Shown here one piece after another: positions 52,509 through 60,917 of a stretch of DNA of 64,000 nucleotides. This stretch comes from Desulfacinum hydrothermale DSM 13146 (GTDB lineage: Bacteria > Desulfobacterota > Syntrophobacteria > Syntrophobacterales > DSM-9756). The notes beneath the pieces were generated by a model that worked only from the letters and a program-made list of their open reading frames with translations, was not told the origin of the DNA and searched no databases. A program made the translations under genes and the position numbers. Position 1 is the stretch's first letter. Each line of letters opens with the position of its first letter. The DNA is taken from positions 167,582-231,581 of the forward strand of contig NZ_FWXF01000001.1 in assembly GCF_900176285.1 (NCBI RefSeq), given 5' to 3'.

Positions 52509-53753
52509 CTACTCGTAGACCTTTTCTTCCACGTCGTCGGCGCCCGGGGCGTCCATCTCCGCGTCCCGGGTGAGGCGTGCTTCCTTCATCTTCCAGTATT
52601 CCTTGTACCACTCGTTGGCGATGATCATCGACATGATCTCGTTGGTGCCGGTCCAGATGGAGGCCAGCCGAAGATCCCGGTAGATGCGTTCCACGGGGAA
52701 GATGGTGGTGTAGCCGATCCCGCCCATGACCTGCATGGCGTTGTGGGCCACCTTCTGACACGATTCGGTGACGAATTTTTTCGTCTCCGAGATCATGCGC
52801 CGGACGGTGGAAGCCGGTGCACCTTGGTCCACCGCCCGGGCGGTCACATGGACCATGGCCCGAGAGGCGTCCAGGAGCATGGCCGCTTCGGCCACCTGGA
52901 AGCTCACCCCCTGGAATTCGTTGATGGGCTGGCCGAAGGCCTTCCGGCGCGTGGAATAGCCCGTGGCCACCTCCAGGGCGGGTCGGGCGGCTCCTATGGT
53001 CATGGCGGCCGTTCCCAGGCGCTCGGGGATCATCATGGTCTTGAAGACCTCCACGCCGCCGTTCACCGTCCCCAGCACGTTTTCCTTGGGCACCTTCACG
53101 TCCCGAAAGACCAGGCGGCTGGTGCCCCCGCCGCGGCAGCCCATGAGGCCGTAGAGGTAGGAGGTTTCCACCCCCGGACCCCGGTCCACGATGAAGCAGG
53201 TGATCCCCCGGTGGGGTTCGGCCTGCGGGTCCGTGCGGGCATAAACCAGGAAGAAATCGGCGCCTTCCCCGCCCACGATGAAGCGCTTCTGGCCGTTGAG
53301 GACGAAGTGGTCGCCCCGGTCCACCGCCGTGGTGGTGGCGCCGAAAAAGTCCGATCCGCCCCGCGGTTCGGTGAGGCATTCGGCGGCGAAGATCTGGCCT
53401 TTGAGCAGCGGCACCACGTAGCGCTCCTTCTGGGCATCGGTGCCGTGGAGCACAATGGCGTCACAGACCAGTTCCGCCCCCACCCCGAAGGTGCAGGCGA
53501 AGATGTAGCCCAGGGTTCCCACTTCCTCCATGGCCACGCAGGTGCTCACCCAGTCCATCTCCCGGCCGCCCCATTTTTTGGGATAGCGGCAGCCCAGGAG
53601 GTTCCGGCGCCCGGCTTCCTGCAAAAACTCCTTGGGAAAGCGGATCTTGTCCGCGTCCATGTCCAGGATCATCTGACGCGGCACGGACTTGACGAAATCA
53701 CGCACCTCGTCGCGCCACCGGCGCGTCCTTTCATCCAACAAGTGATCGAACAT
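52509..53753 (-). CDS. Acyl-CoA dehydrogenase with displaced catalytic base
   Basis: 414 residues. The family fold is clear: CLTEPRGGSDFFGATTTAV (FAD), GQKRFIVGGEGADF, RKAFGQPINEFQGV, MGGIGYTTIFPVERIYRDLRLASIW. Most members use a Glu in YEGT near the end as base; here T368 (IWTGTNEI) is at that place. E244 (MIPERLGTAA) lies where isovaleryl-CoA and long-chain dehydrogenases place their base. AAAAGGAGAGACGGTC before the ATG at 53753. It follows the ligase gene with a 23-base gap, so both are probably under the MerR regulator. It probably oxidises a branched or cyclic acyl-CoA. Confidence 0.92.
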   Translation of the reverse strand: MFDHLLDERTRRWRDEVRDFVKSVPRQMILDMDADKIRFPKEFLQEAGRRNLLGCRYPKKWGGREMDWVSTCVAMEEVGTLGYIFACTFGVGAELVCDAIVLHGTDAQKERYVVPLLKGQIFAAECLTEPRGGSDFFGATTTAVDRGDHFVLNGQKRFIVGGEGADFFLVYARTDPQAEPHRGITCFIVDRGPGVETSYLYGLMGCRGGGTSRLVFRDVKVPKENVLGTVNGGVEVFKTMMIPERLGTAAMTIGAARPALEVATGYSTRRKAFGQPINEFQGVSFQVAEAAMLLDASRAMVHVTARAVDQGAPASTVRRMISETKKFVTESCQKVAHNAMQVMGGIGYTTIFPVERIYRDLRLASIWTGTNEIMSMIIANEWYKEYWKMKEARLTRDAEMDAPGADDVEEKVYE

Positions 53754-53776
53754 GACCGTCTCTCCTTTTATCGGCC

Positions 53777-55279
53777 TCAGAACATTTCCCGAAGCCTGAA
53801 CTTCATCACCTTGCCGGTGGGGGTGTGGGGCAGGGCGTCCACGAAATGGTAGATGCGGGGGATCTTGTACTTGGCCAGCCGATCTTGGAGAAACCGGTTG
53901 AGCGCTTCCGCGCTGGGTTCCGTTCCCGGGGCCGGCACAACCACGGCCGTCACCGTTTCGCCCCAGTGGGGATGGGGGGTGCCGATCACGGCCACCTGGG
54001 CCACGTGCGGGTGTTCGGCCAGAACGTCCTCCACTTCCTTGGAATAGACGTTCTCGCCCCCGGTCACGATCATGTCTTTCAGCCGATCGACGATGGTGAG
54101 GTATCCGTCCTCGTCGATACGGGCCATGTCCCCGGTGCGGTACCAACCGTCGTGAAAGGCTTGGCGGGTGGCTTCGGGATCGTTGAGATAGCCCTGCATC
54201 ATGGAGTCGGCCTTGAGCCAGATCTCACCCGTTTCGCCCGGACCGGCTTCCTCGGTCTCCGACTTCATGACCCGAAGGTCCGCACCGGGAAGTGCCTTGT
54301 TCCCGATGGATCCCGCCTTGGCCGCATGGGCCTGAGGCGGCAGCACCGTGCCGGTGGGGCCCGCCTCCGTCATGCCGTAGACCTGGTAGAACCGATCGCT
54401 CTTGTAGTGGGCCTGGAGCATGCGGACCGTGTCCGGGGCGATGGGGCCGCCGCCGTAGATCCAGGCCCGCATGGACGAAAGGTCGAAGTCGTCGAAGGTG
54501 GGGACCATCTGGAGCGGCATGAGATAGGAGATGGGGGCACCGAAGTAGACGGTGCACCGCTCGTCCTGGATGGCCTGGAGGAAGTGGAGCGGGTGGTACT
54601 CACGAAGAAGCACCGTGGTGGCCCCCACGTAGGAAGCGCCAAGGAACCAGTTGTTGAGAGGCGAAGAGTGCCAGATGGGCATGGCCATGAGGAGCCGGTC
54701 TTCTTCGTCCATCTTCACGGCAAGGGCCCCGGTGATGGCCGCCATGACCACGCTCCGGTGGGTGAGGACGCAGCCCTTGGGTTTTCCCGTGGTGCCGCTG
54801 GTGTAGAGGATCTCGGCCGTGGCGTCGTCGGAGATGGCCACGGCCTGGAACGCGGGGGCGGTCTCCAGGAGATCGGCCAGGAGAGGGCGGCCCGGGGCCG
54901 GGCTGTCCAGGGCGATCTGGGGGATGGAAAGGGTCAGGGCGTCGATGCTTTGGACCAGGGATCCGTCGAAAAAGAAGATCTTGGCCCCGCTGTGTTTTAG
55001 AATGTAGTCCACTTCCGGTGCGGCCAGCTTGTGGTTGACGGGCACCACGGCCGCCCCGGTCTTCTGGGCACCGAAAAAGACCGTGATGAAATCGGGCGTG
55101 TTGGGGCTCATGATGGCCACCACGTCCCCGGCTTGGATGCCGTGGGATTGCAAAATACCCGCCGCCCGTTCGGCCCGATCCTTCAGATCAAGAAACGACA
55201 CACCGCGGCCCCGGGTGCGGATCGCGTCCTTGGATCCGAACTTGCGTGCGTTTCGGTCCACCATTTCCACCAGGTTCAT
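53777..55279 (-). CDS. Acyl-CoA synthetase (AMP-forming), ligase 1
   Basis: 500 residues from the ATG at 55279 (CGGGAGGAGAAGCC). P-loop AEILYTSGTTGKPKGCV, YGMTEAGPTGTVLP, GWYRTGDMARIDEDGYLTIVDRLKDMIVTGGENVYSKEVE, and the catalytic Lys in PTGKVMKFRLREM. Adenylates a carboxylic acid, then makes the CoA ester; substrate open. It overlaps the MerR gene by 4 bases and so shares its promoter. Confidence 0.92.
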   Translation of the reverse strand: MNLVEMVDRNARKFGSKDAIRTRGRGVSFLDLKDRAERAAGILQSHGIQAGDVVAIMSPNTPDFITVFFGAQKTGAAVVPVNHKLAAPEVDYILKHSGAKIFFFDGSLVQSIDALTLSIPQIALDSPAPGRPLLADLLETAPAFQAVAISDDATAEILYTSGTTGKPKGCVLTHRSVVMAAITGALAVKMDEEDRLLMAMPIWHSSPLNNWFLGASYVGATTVLLREYHPLHFLQAIQDERCTVYFGAPISYLMPLQMVPTFDDFDLSSMRAWIYGGGPIAPDTVRMLQAHYKSDRFYQVYGMTEAGPTGTVLPPQAHAAKAGSIGNKALPGADLRVMKSETEEAGPGETGEIWLKADSMMQGYLNDPEATRQAFHDGWYRTGDMARIDEDGYLTIVDRLKDMIVTGGENVYSKEVEDVLAEHPHVAQVAVIGTPHPHWGETVTAVVVPAPGTEPSAEALNRFLQDRLAKYKIPRIYHFVDALPHTPTGKVMKFRLREMF

Positions 55280-55692
55280 GGCTTCTCCTCCCGTTGGAGT
55301 TCTTCCAGGCGCCTTTCCAGCTTCTTCTGCACGGCCAGAAGATCCTGTTCCAGGAGGACGAGATCCCGCATGCGTTCCCGGATCTCCTGGAGCTTTCTTC
55401 GGCCGTAGTCCAGGCTCTTTTGGATCTGGGACACTTCGTCCAAATCGGTATGGGCCATGCCGATCATCTCGGCGATCTCGTCCAGGCTGAACCCGAAGCG
55501 CTTGCCCCGAAGGATGAGTTTCAGCCGCGCGCGGTCCTTGGGCGTGTAGATGCGCTGATTGCCCGGGGTGCGCCGGGGGCTGATGAGGCCCTTTTCTTCG
55601 TAGAAGCGGATGGCCCGGGGGCTGATGTCCAACTGCGCGGCCAGCTGGGAGATGCTGAAGGTCTGTTGGGTGTTTTTTTTGGGTGACGTCAT
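55276..55692 (-). CDS. MerR family regulator, LiuR-like
   Basis: 138 residues. N-terminal HTH (TFSISQLAAQLDISPRAIRFYEEKGLISPRRT, PGNQRIYTPKDRARLKLILRGKRFGFSLDEIAEMIGM) and a C-terminal coiled coil without metal cysteines, so it belongs with the metabolite-sensing class (LiuR type, acyl-CoA catabolism). A perfect 20-base palindrome 16 bases upstream is the presumed operator. It heads the operon merR-ligase-acyl-CoA dehydrogenase. Confidence 0.9.
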   Translation of the reverse strand: MTSPKKNTQQTFSISQLAAQLDISPRAIRFYEEKGLISPRRTPGNQRIYTPKDRARLKLILRGKRFGFSLDEIAEMIGMAHTDLDEVSQIQKSLDYGRRKLQEIRERMRDLVLLEQDLLAVQKKLERRLEELQREEKP

Positions 55693-55707
55693 GGGATCCT
55701 CCCACCA

Positions 55708-55727
55708 TTACGTTTACGTAAACGTAA
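55708..55727 (-). promoter_or_regulatory. Perfect 20-bp palindromic operator upstream of the LiuR-like gene
   Basis: Half-site TTACGTTTAC and its reverse complement GTAAACGTAA, centred at 55717/55718. The 8-base core TTTACGTA resembles the acyl-CoA regulator sites reported for LiuR (my recollection, not checked). It lies 16 bases before the MerR start, where it would block transcription or translation of the operon. Confidence 0.7.
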
Positions 55728-56431
55728 AGTGGGGCGCCCTGTCAAGTCCTTTTCGCCGGATGGGAAGCCCGCGTCATCTGTGGGGGCGGTCTGAGAGCTG
55801 AAAAAAACACCACAAAGCACCGTGGCATTGTAACCGGTTGAACATCCCCCCAAAGACCGAAAGGACGTTGTGGGACAACCTTTTTTGGGCTTGTGCCCAG
55901 GCCTTTACCGAACACGTGGTCCCGGCCGTTTTCCGATGGACTTTTCACGCCTTTTTCCTTGACGAGCGGGAACGTTTTGGGGCATCTAACTGAACGAGCG
56001 CCCAGTTAGATCGGCCGGGACCCCCTTCCTCTCCGCACGTCCTCAAAGCTCCGTGCGCTCTTGCCCATCCTTCCGCCAGGTCCCGATAAGCAGAACCCGG
56101 CCGCCATGCCCGGTTGGAAGATGCCTTAAGGCCAATGCCGGCTCGCCGTGCAGGTTCCTTCCTGCCCGCATGGCTTGGCGCTCGCACCGGTACCCCGAAG
56201 GGCGGCTCGGCAGCCGGCTCAACGAGAGATACAGGGTGTCTTTGCCGCCGCAAAGCTTCCGCCCCGCGGGAAAGGCCCATCGGCATCCCATGAAGTGGCG
56301 GACACCAGCCCATGGCCCGTGCCACGTTCGGGGGCTCTCCCCTCTGGCAGTCCTGCGCCACGGGAAATGCGTTCATCTCCCGCGTTTTCAGACAAGCTCC
56401 AAGGAGATAGTACTTATAGGAGGAGGATTTC
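55728..56431. other. 700-base intergenic region with decayed repeat pieces
   Basis: No gene I can support; the 185-codon minus-strand frame at 55945-56502 overlaps the ligase start and has no ribosome site. 55790-55885 resembles a decayed arm of the MITE-like family (CTGAGAGCTGAAAAAAACACCAC... GACAACCTTTTTT), and CAGACAAGCTCC at 56389-56400 is a terminus of the same family, directly before the next gene signals. TATAGGAGGAGGATTTC precedes the start at 56432. Confidence 0.5.
55984..56011. promoter_or_regulatory. Inverted repeat, possible TetR-type operator
   Basis: ATCTAACTG, 10 bases, CAGTTAGAT, a perfect 9-base inverted repeat. TTGACG at 55959-55964 could be a -35 box with the arm lying over the -10 position. 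Could be an operator, or a hairpin in the leader. Confidence 0.45.
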
Positions 56432-57970
56432 ATGGTGGACAGTATCGGCGATGTCTTGACGCTCACCGCAGGAAAGTTTCCCCACAAGACGGCGGTCATC
56501 AACTATGGCGGTCCGTCCTTCACCTTCTCCCAACTGAACGAACGCGCCAACCGGCTGGCCCATGCCCTGAAGCGCCTTGGGGTGCAAAGGGGCGACCGGG
56601 TGGCCTACCTCTTTCCCAACACCAGCACCTTCTTGGAAATCCATTTCGCTGTGGCCAAGATGGGCGCCGTGGGGGTGCCGTTGAACGTTCGGCTCGTGGG
56701 CCGGGAACTCCAATACCAGATCCACCAGGCGGACGCCGTGTGCGTTCTCTTTCATGAAGCCTTCCACCACACGGTGCTGGGCATCCGGAACGATCTGCCC
56801 CAGGTGCGGTTCTTCATCGGCCAGGGCCCGGAAGGAGACGGTGTTCTGTCCTACGAATCGGTCCTGCAGGCAGGCGATCCCCGGGAACCCCACGAGCCCG
56901 CGCTCCTCTACGATCAGAACGTGGTCCTTTACACGGCCGGAACCACCGGCGTTCCCAAAGGGGCGGTTCTCAGCCACAAGAATTCCCTTTTCAACGCCAT
57001 GACCATGATCATGGACTATGGCATGCGCCACGACGACGTGCTCCAGGTGGTGCCGCCCCTTTACCACAGCGCCTCCCTGAACGGCTTCGCCGTCACGGGG
57101 GTGCTGCTGGGGGCCACCCAGGTGCTCCACGCCGCCGTGGACCCGGCACAGATCTTCCAAAGCATTCAGGACCACCAGGTGACTTTCACCTGGGGGCCGG
57201 CGACCCTCTGGCGCATGCTCTTGGCCTATCCCCACCGGGGCCGCTACGATACCTCCAGCGTGCGCAGGGTGATCAACGGCGCCATGTACATGCCGGCCCC
57301 CATGCGCCGGGCCGTCCTGGAGATGTTTCCCAACGCCCGCATGGGCGATACCTACGGCATGACCGAAGCCTCTCCGTGCACCACCATCCTTCGGCCCGAA
57401 GACGTGCTTCGAAAACCCGCCTCCGTGGGCGTTCCGCTCACCATCTGCGATGTGAAGATCTTCGACGACCAAGGCCGGGAGCTTCCCCCCGGCCAGGTGG
57501 GAGAAATCGTCACCCGCGGAAACGTCATGATGGGCTACGACAAGAACCCGGCGGCCACCGCCGAAGCCCTCCTCAACGGCTGGTACCATACGGGCGATCT
57601 GGGCAGGAAGGACGAAGAAGGATTCATCTACCTGGTGGACCGGAAAAAGGACATGATCGTCACCGGGGGCGAAAACGTCTATTCACGGGAGGTGGAGGAG
57701 GTGATCGCGTCCCACCCGGCGGTCTTCGAAACCGCCGTGATCGGCCTTCCCGACGAACAGTGGGGGGAACGGGTGACGGCCGTGGTGGTGCTCCGGCCGG
57801 GGGCCGCCGTACGCCAAGAGGAAATCCTGGAGCACTGCCGCAAGAACCTGGCCGGATACAAGTGTCCCAAGGCGGTGGTCTACCGGGAAGAGCTTCCCAA
57901 GAGCGCCGCCGGAAAGATTCTCAAGAAGGACCTTCGAACCGAATTGCTGGAGAAGGAGACCCCAAGGTGA
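56432..57970 (+). CDS. Acyl-CoA synthetase (AMP-forming), ligase 2
   Basis: 512 residues. NVVLYTAGTTGVPKGAV, GDTYGMTEASPCTT, GWYHTGDLGRKDEEGFIYLVDRKKDMIVTGGENVYSREVEE, catalytic Lys in SAAGKILKKDLR. Typical of long or medium chain fatty acid-CoA ligases. It is the first of three plus-strand genes ending with the enoyl-CoA hydratase. TATAGGAGGAGGATTTC upstream is a very strong ribosome site. Confidence 0.92.
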   Translation: MVDSIGDVLTLTAGKFPHKTAVINYGGPSFTFSQLNERANRLAHALKRLGVQRGDRVAYLFPNTSTFLEIHFAVAKMGAVGVPLNVRLVGRELQYQIHQADAVCVLFHEAFHHTVLGIRNDLPQVRFFIGQGPEGDGVLSYESVLQAGDPREPHEPALLYDQNVVLYTAGTTGVPKGAVLSHKNSLFNAMTMIMDYGMRHDDVLQVVPPLYHSASLNGFAVTGVLLGATQVLHAAVDPAQIFQSIQDHQVTFTWGPATLWRMLLAYPHRGRYDTSSVRRVINGAMYMPAPMRRAVLEMFPNARMGDTYGMTEASPCTTILRPEDVLRKPASVGVPLTICDVKIFDDQGRELPPGQVGEIVTRGNVMMGYDKNPAATAEALLNGWYHTGDLGRKDEEGFIYLVDRKKDMIVTGGENVYSREVEEVIASHPAVFETAVIGLPDEQWGERVTAVVVLRPGAAVRQEEILEHCRKNLAGYKCPKAVVYREELPKSAAGKILKKDLRTELLEKETPR

Positions 57971-58082
57971 AAGGGCGAGAGGACCGTTCCCCGCACCCCT
58001 GTCTCCTTGTCTCTTCTTCCCAAAGCCTTGCCGTCCTTTCGAGGGACGCCGCCACGCAAACCGCTTAAAAGGAGGGCCTGCC

Positions 58083-59756
58083 ATGAAAGAGATCGTCCAG
58101 GGATTTCCCGCCACGTCCAATGACGACTATCCTTTGAACATGATCGCCTTCATGAAGCATGCGGCTCAAAACTATCCGGAAACGGAGGTGGTGTCCCGGA
58201 ACCTGGACGGGAGTCTCCGCGGGAGCACCTACGGAGAAATATGGTCGCGGGTGAAACGACTCGCCAAGGCCCTGGAAGGGATCGGGGTTCGGGCGGGCGA
58301 CCGAGTGGGAGCCCTGGACTGGAACACCCACCGCTTCATGGAACTCTACTTTGCCGTCTCGGGCATCGGCGCGGTGCTCCTGGAGCTCAATCCGCGCATT
58401 TCGGCCGCGGAGCGGGCCTACGTGTTGAACCACAGCGAAGCCCGGTTTGTGGCCGTTTCCGCCTCCCTTCTCCCCGTCATGGAGCCTCTGGCGGCGGAAT
58501 GTCCCACCGTCCAGGCCCTGATCGTCCTGGACGACCTGGGAAAGGGGCTGCCCCGGACCGCTTTTTCCCGGGCCCACGACTACGAAGGGCTCATCAAGGA
58601 AACCGACGACGATTTCCAGTTTCCCTGGGTCGACGAACGATCCGCCTGCACGGCCTGTTACACGTCGGGAACCACCGGAAAGCCCAAGGGCGTCTACAAT
58701 TCCCACCGGGCCATGTATCTCCACACCCTGGCCATCGCCCAGGCGCTGAACATAACCCAGGACGACGTGATCCTGCAGATCGTTCCCATGTTCCACGCCC
58801 AGGGCTGGGGCATGTTTTTCTGCGGGCCCATGCTGGGAGCCAAGCTGGTCTTTCCCGGGCGCTACACCATGGAGGATCCGTCGCCGCTTGTGGATCTGCT
58901 GGTGGACCAGAAGGTGACCGTGACCTGCGGGGCGCCGGCCATCTTCCTTCCCATGTTGCATCACATCAAGAAGATGGATCCCAAGCCGGATCTCACAGGC
59001 CTTCGCATGATCAGCGGCGCCACGGAACCGCCCCTGGCCCTCATGAAAGGATACCACGAACTGGGCGGCGCCCGGGTGATTCACGCCTATGGAGCCACGG
59101 AGACCGCCCCCCTGGTGACCGTGAACCACCTGAAACCGTCCCTGAAAGACCTTGCGGAAGCGGAACGTTGGGAGCTTCGAAAGAAGCAGGGGTTTCCCGT
59201 TCCGGGGCTCGACGTGAAGGTGGTGGGCCCCGACGGAGCGGAACTGCCGCGGGACGGGGCCAAGGTGGGCGAAGTGCACATTCGCGGTCCCTGGATCACC
59301 CGGAGCTACTACAAGGATTCCCGGAGCGCCGAATCCTTCACCGAGGACGGATACTGGCGGAGCGGCGATGCGGGAACCATCGATCCCAACGGCTACCTGA
59401 AGATCACGGACCGATTCAAGGATCTGATCAAGAGCGGCGGCGAGTGGATCTCGTCCATCGACCTGGAAAACGCCATCATGGCCCATCCGGACGTGCTGGA
59501 GGCGGCCGTGATCGGTATCCCCCATCCCAAGTGGGAGGAGCGGCCGCTGGCGCTGGTGGTGCTCCACGAAAGCGCCCGGGGAACACTCACCCAGGAGGCG
59601 ATCCTGGACTTCATCCGCCCCCATTTTGCCAAGTGGCAGCTGCCCGACGAGGTGCTCTTTGTGGACGCCATTCCCAAAACCAGCGTGGGCAAGTTCGCCA
59701 AGCGCGTGGCGCGGGAGCAGTATGCCGGCTATTATGGTGGAGCGCGTGGTGAGTGA
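58083..59756 (+). CDS. Acyl-CoA synthetase (AMP-forming), ligase 3, AlkK-like
   Basis: 557 residues, AAAAGGAGGGCCTGCC before the ATG. STACYTSGTTGKPKGVYNSHRAM-type P-loop, IVPMFHAQGWGMFF, HAYGATETAPLV, RSGDAGTIDPNGYLKITDRFKDLIKSGGEWISSIDLE, catalytic Lys in TSVGKFAKRVAR. The ISSIDLE variant of motif and length point to medium-chain AlkK/FadD3-like enzymes. 112 bases after ligase 2. Confidence 0.92.
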   Translation: MKEIVQGFPATSNDDYPLNMIAFMKHAAQNYPETEVVSRNLDGSLRGSTYGEIWSRVKRLAKALEGIGVRAGDRVGALDWNTHRFMELYFAVSGIGAVLLELNPRISAAERAYVLNHSEARFVAVSASLLPVMEPLAAECPTVQALIVLDDLGKGLPRTAFSRAHDYEGLIKETDDDFQFPWVDERSACTACYTSGTTGKPKGVYNSHRAMYLHTLAIAQALNITQDDVILQIVPMFHAQGWGMFFCGPMLGAKLVFPGRYTMEDPSPLVDLLVDQKVTVTCGAPAIFLPMLHHIKKMDPKPDLTGLRMISGATEPPLALMKGYHELGGARVIHAYGATETAPLVTVNHLKPSLKDLAEAERWELRKKQGFPVPGLDVKVVGPDGAELPRDGAKVGEVHIRGPWITRSYYKDSRSAESFTEDGYWRSGDAGTIDPNGYLKITDRFKDLIKSGGEWISSIDLENAIMAHPDVLEAAVIGIPHPKWEERPLALVVLHESARGTLTQEAILDFIRPHFAKWQLPDEVLFVDAIPKTSVGKFAKRVAREQYAGYYGGARGE

Positions 59757-59817
59757 CGGGTGCACAGTGCAAATGGACGACGAAAAATGCGTAGTAAAAA
59801 AGGGAGGGTGTTGAAGC

Positions 59818-60597
59818 ATGCCTGAACTGGTGGAGATCATCGATCACGGCAAGGTGCGGGAAGTGGCCCTGAACCGGCCCAAGAACCTGAACGCCTTGAA
59901 CCTCCAGATCATGACCGAACTGGCCGATGCCCTCACGGCGGCTGCGGCGGATGCGTCCGTGCGCGGGGTGTGCCTCACGGGCCGGGGCAAGGCCTTCTGC
60001 GCCGGGGGGGACCTCAAGTGGACCCTGGACTTCGCCGACGATCCGGGGGTGTCCTTCCACACCCTGGCGGGCCAGCTCAATCGGGTGGCCGTGGAACTTC
60101 GCCACATGCCGAAGCCCGTGGTGGCGGCCGTCCAGGGGGCGGCGGCGGGAGCGGGCTTCACCCTGGCCCTGGCCTGCGATTTTCGGATCATGGAAAGGTC
60201 GGCCTTCTTCCTGCAAGCCTACACCTCCAACGGGTTGTGCATGGACGGGGGCGGCACCTTCACCCTGCCGCGCCTGGTGGGCCTGGCCCGCGCCCTGGAA
60301 ATCGCCGCCTTCGACGAACGCATCCCGGCGGAAAAGGCCCTGGAATGGGGCCTGGCCAACCGGCTGGTCGACGACGGAACGGCCCGGGACGAGGCCTTCA
60401 CCATGCTCAACCACCTGGCGGAACGTTCGCTCCATTCTTTCGCCCGCTGCAAGGAGCTTTTCAACCAGGCCTTTCAAAACGACTTCGAGACCCAGGCGGA
60501 AAGGGAGCGGCGGGCCCTGGCGGCCTGCGCCCGTCATGACGACGGCCGCGAGGGGCTCCGGGCGTTTGTGGAAAAGCGGCCGCCCAAGTTTGTGTGA
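59818..60597 (+). CDS. Enoyl-CoA hydratase/isomerase family protein
   Basis: 259 residues. Crotonase fold: NLNALNLQIMTEL, FCAGGDLKW (oxyanion), KPVVAAVQGAAAGAGFTLALACDF, SAFFLQAYTSNGLCMDGGGTFTLPRLVG. The first catalytic Glu of classical hydratase is not at the expected QPE position; the DGGG segment is that of the PaaG/isomerase-like subgroup. AAGGGAGGGTGTTGAAGC before the ATG. Possibly in one operon with ligases 2 and 3. Confidence 0.9.
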   Translation: MPELVEIIDHGKVREVALNRPKNLNALNLQIMTELADALTAAAADASVRGVCLTGRGKAFCAGGDLKWTLDFADDPGVSFHTLAGQLNRVAVELRHMPKPVVAAVQGAAAGAGFTLALACDFRIMERSAFFLQAYTSNGLCMDGGGTFTLPRLVGLARALEIAAFDERIPAEKALEWGLANRLVDDGTARDEAFTMLNHLAERSLHSFARCKELFNQAFQNDFETQAERERRALAACARHDDGREGLRAFVEKRPPKFV

Positions 60598-60618
60598 GGG
60601 GTCAAGAGCCAGCAACAA

Positions 60619-60835
60619 GGAGCTTGTCCGAGGACGCCCAGGTTCCTTTCTTCTTGTGTGGGCGTAAGGTTGGGACTTTCAATCAAGCTTGTGCTGCCGG
60701 CCTGGCCGTGCCGCAGTAGGGGCGGGTTCCAAACCCGCCCCTATCTCAAAACTCAAAAAGCATCACATGGCACAGTTGAATTGCATTTGTCAGGAAGGCC
60801 CAAAAGACTGAGAGGCCTTTGTCAGACAACCTTTT
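60619..60835 (-). repeat. MITE-like repeat, copy E (complete)
   Basis: 217 bp from GGAGCTTGTCCGAGGACGCC to TTTGTCAGACAACC, with the near-perfect hairpin GGGGCGGGTTCC/AAACCCGCCCC in the middle and the CATCACATGGCACAGTTGAATTGCATTTGTCAGGAAGGCC block as in copy C. Direction as copies B and C. Confidence 0.85.
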
Positions 60836-60917
60836 AAGGTCGAAGCCAGGAGCATGTCTTTTTTCTTGTCCCTTGGGCCTTTCATCTTTCCCCCAGCTCG
60901 AAAGGAGGAGTGTGGTC

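Noticed and set aside
53777-55708. 643-residue fusion of ligase 1 with upstream sequence
   Set aside because: The first ~143 residues are an out-of-frame reading of the MerR gene; the ligase starts at 55279 with a good ribosome site.
56043-56502. Minus-strand gene in the 700-base gap before ligase 2
   Set aside because: No ribosome site and no conserved residues; overlaps the start of a clear gene.
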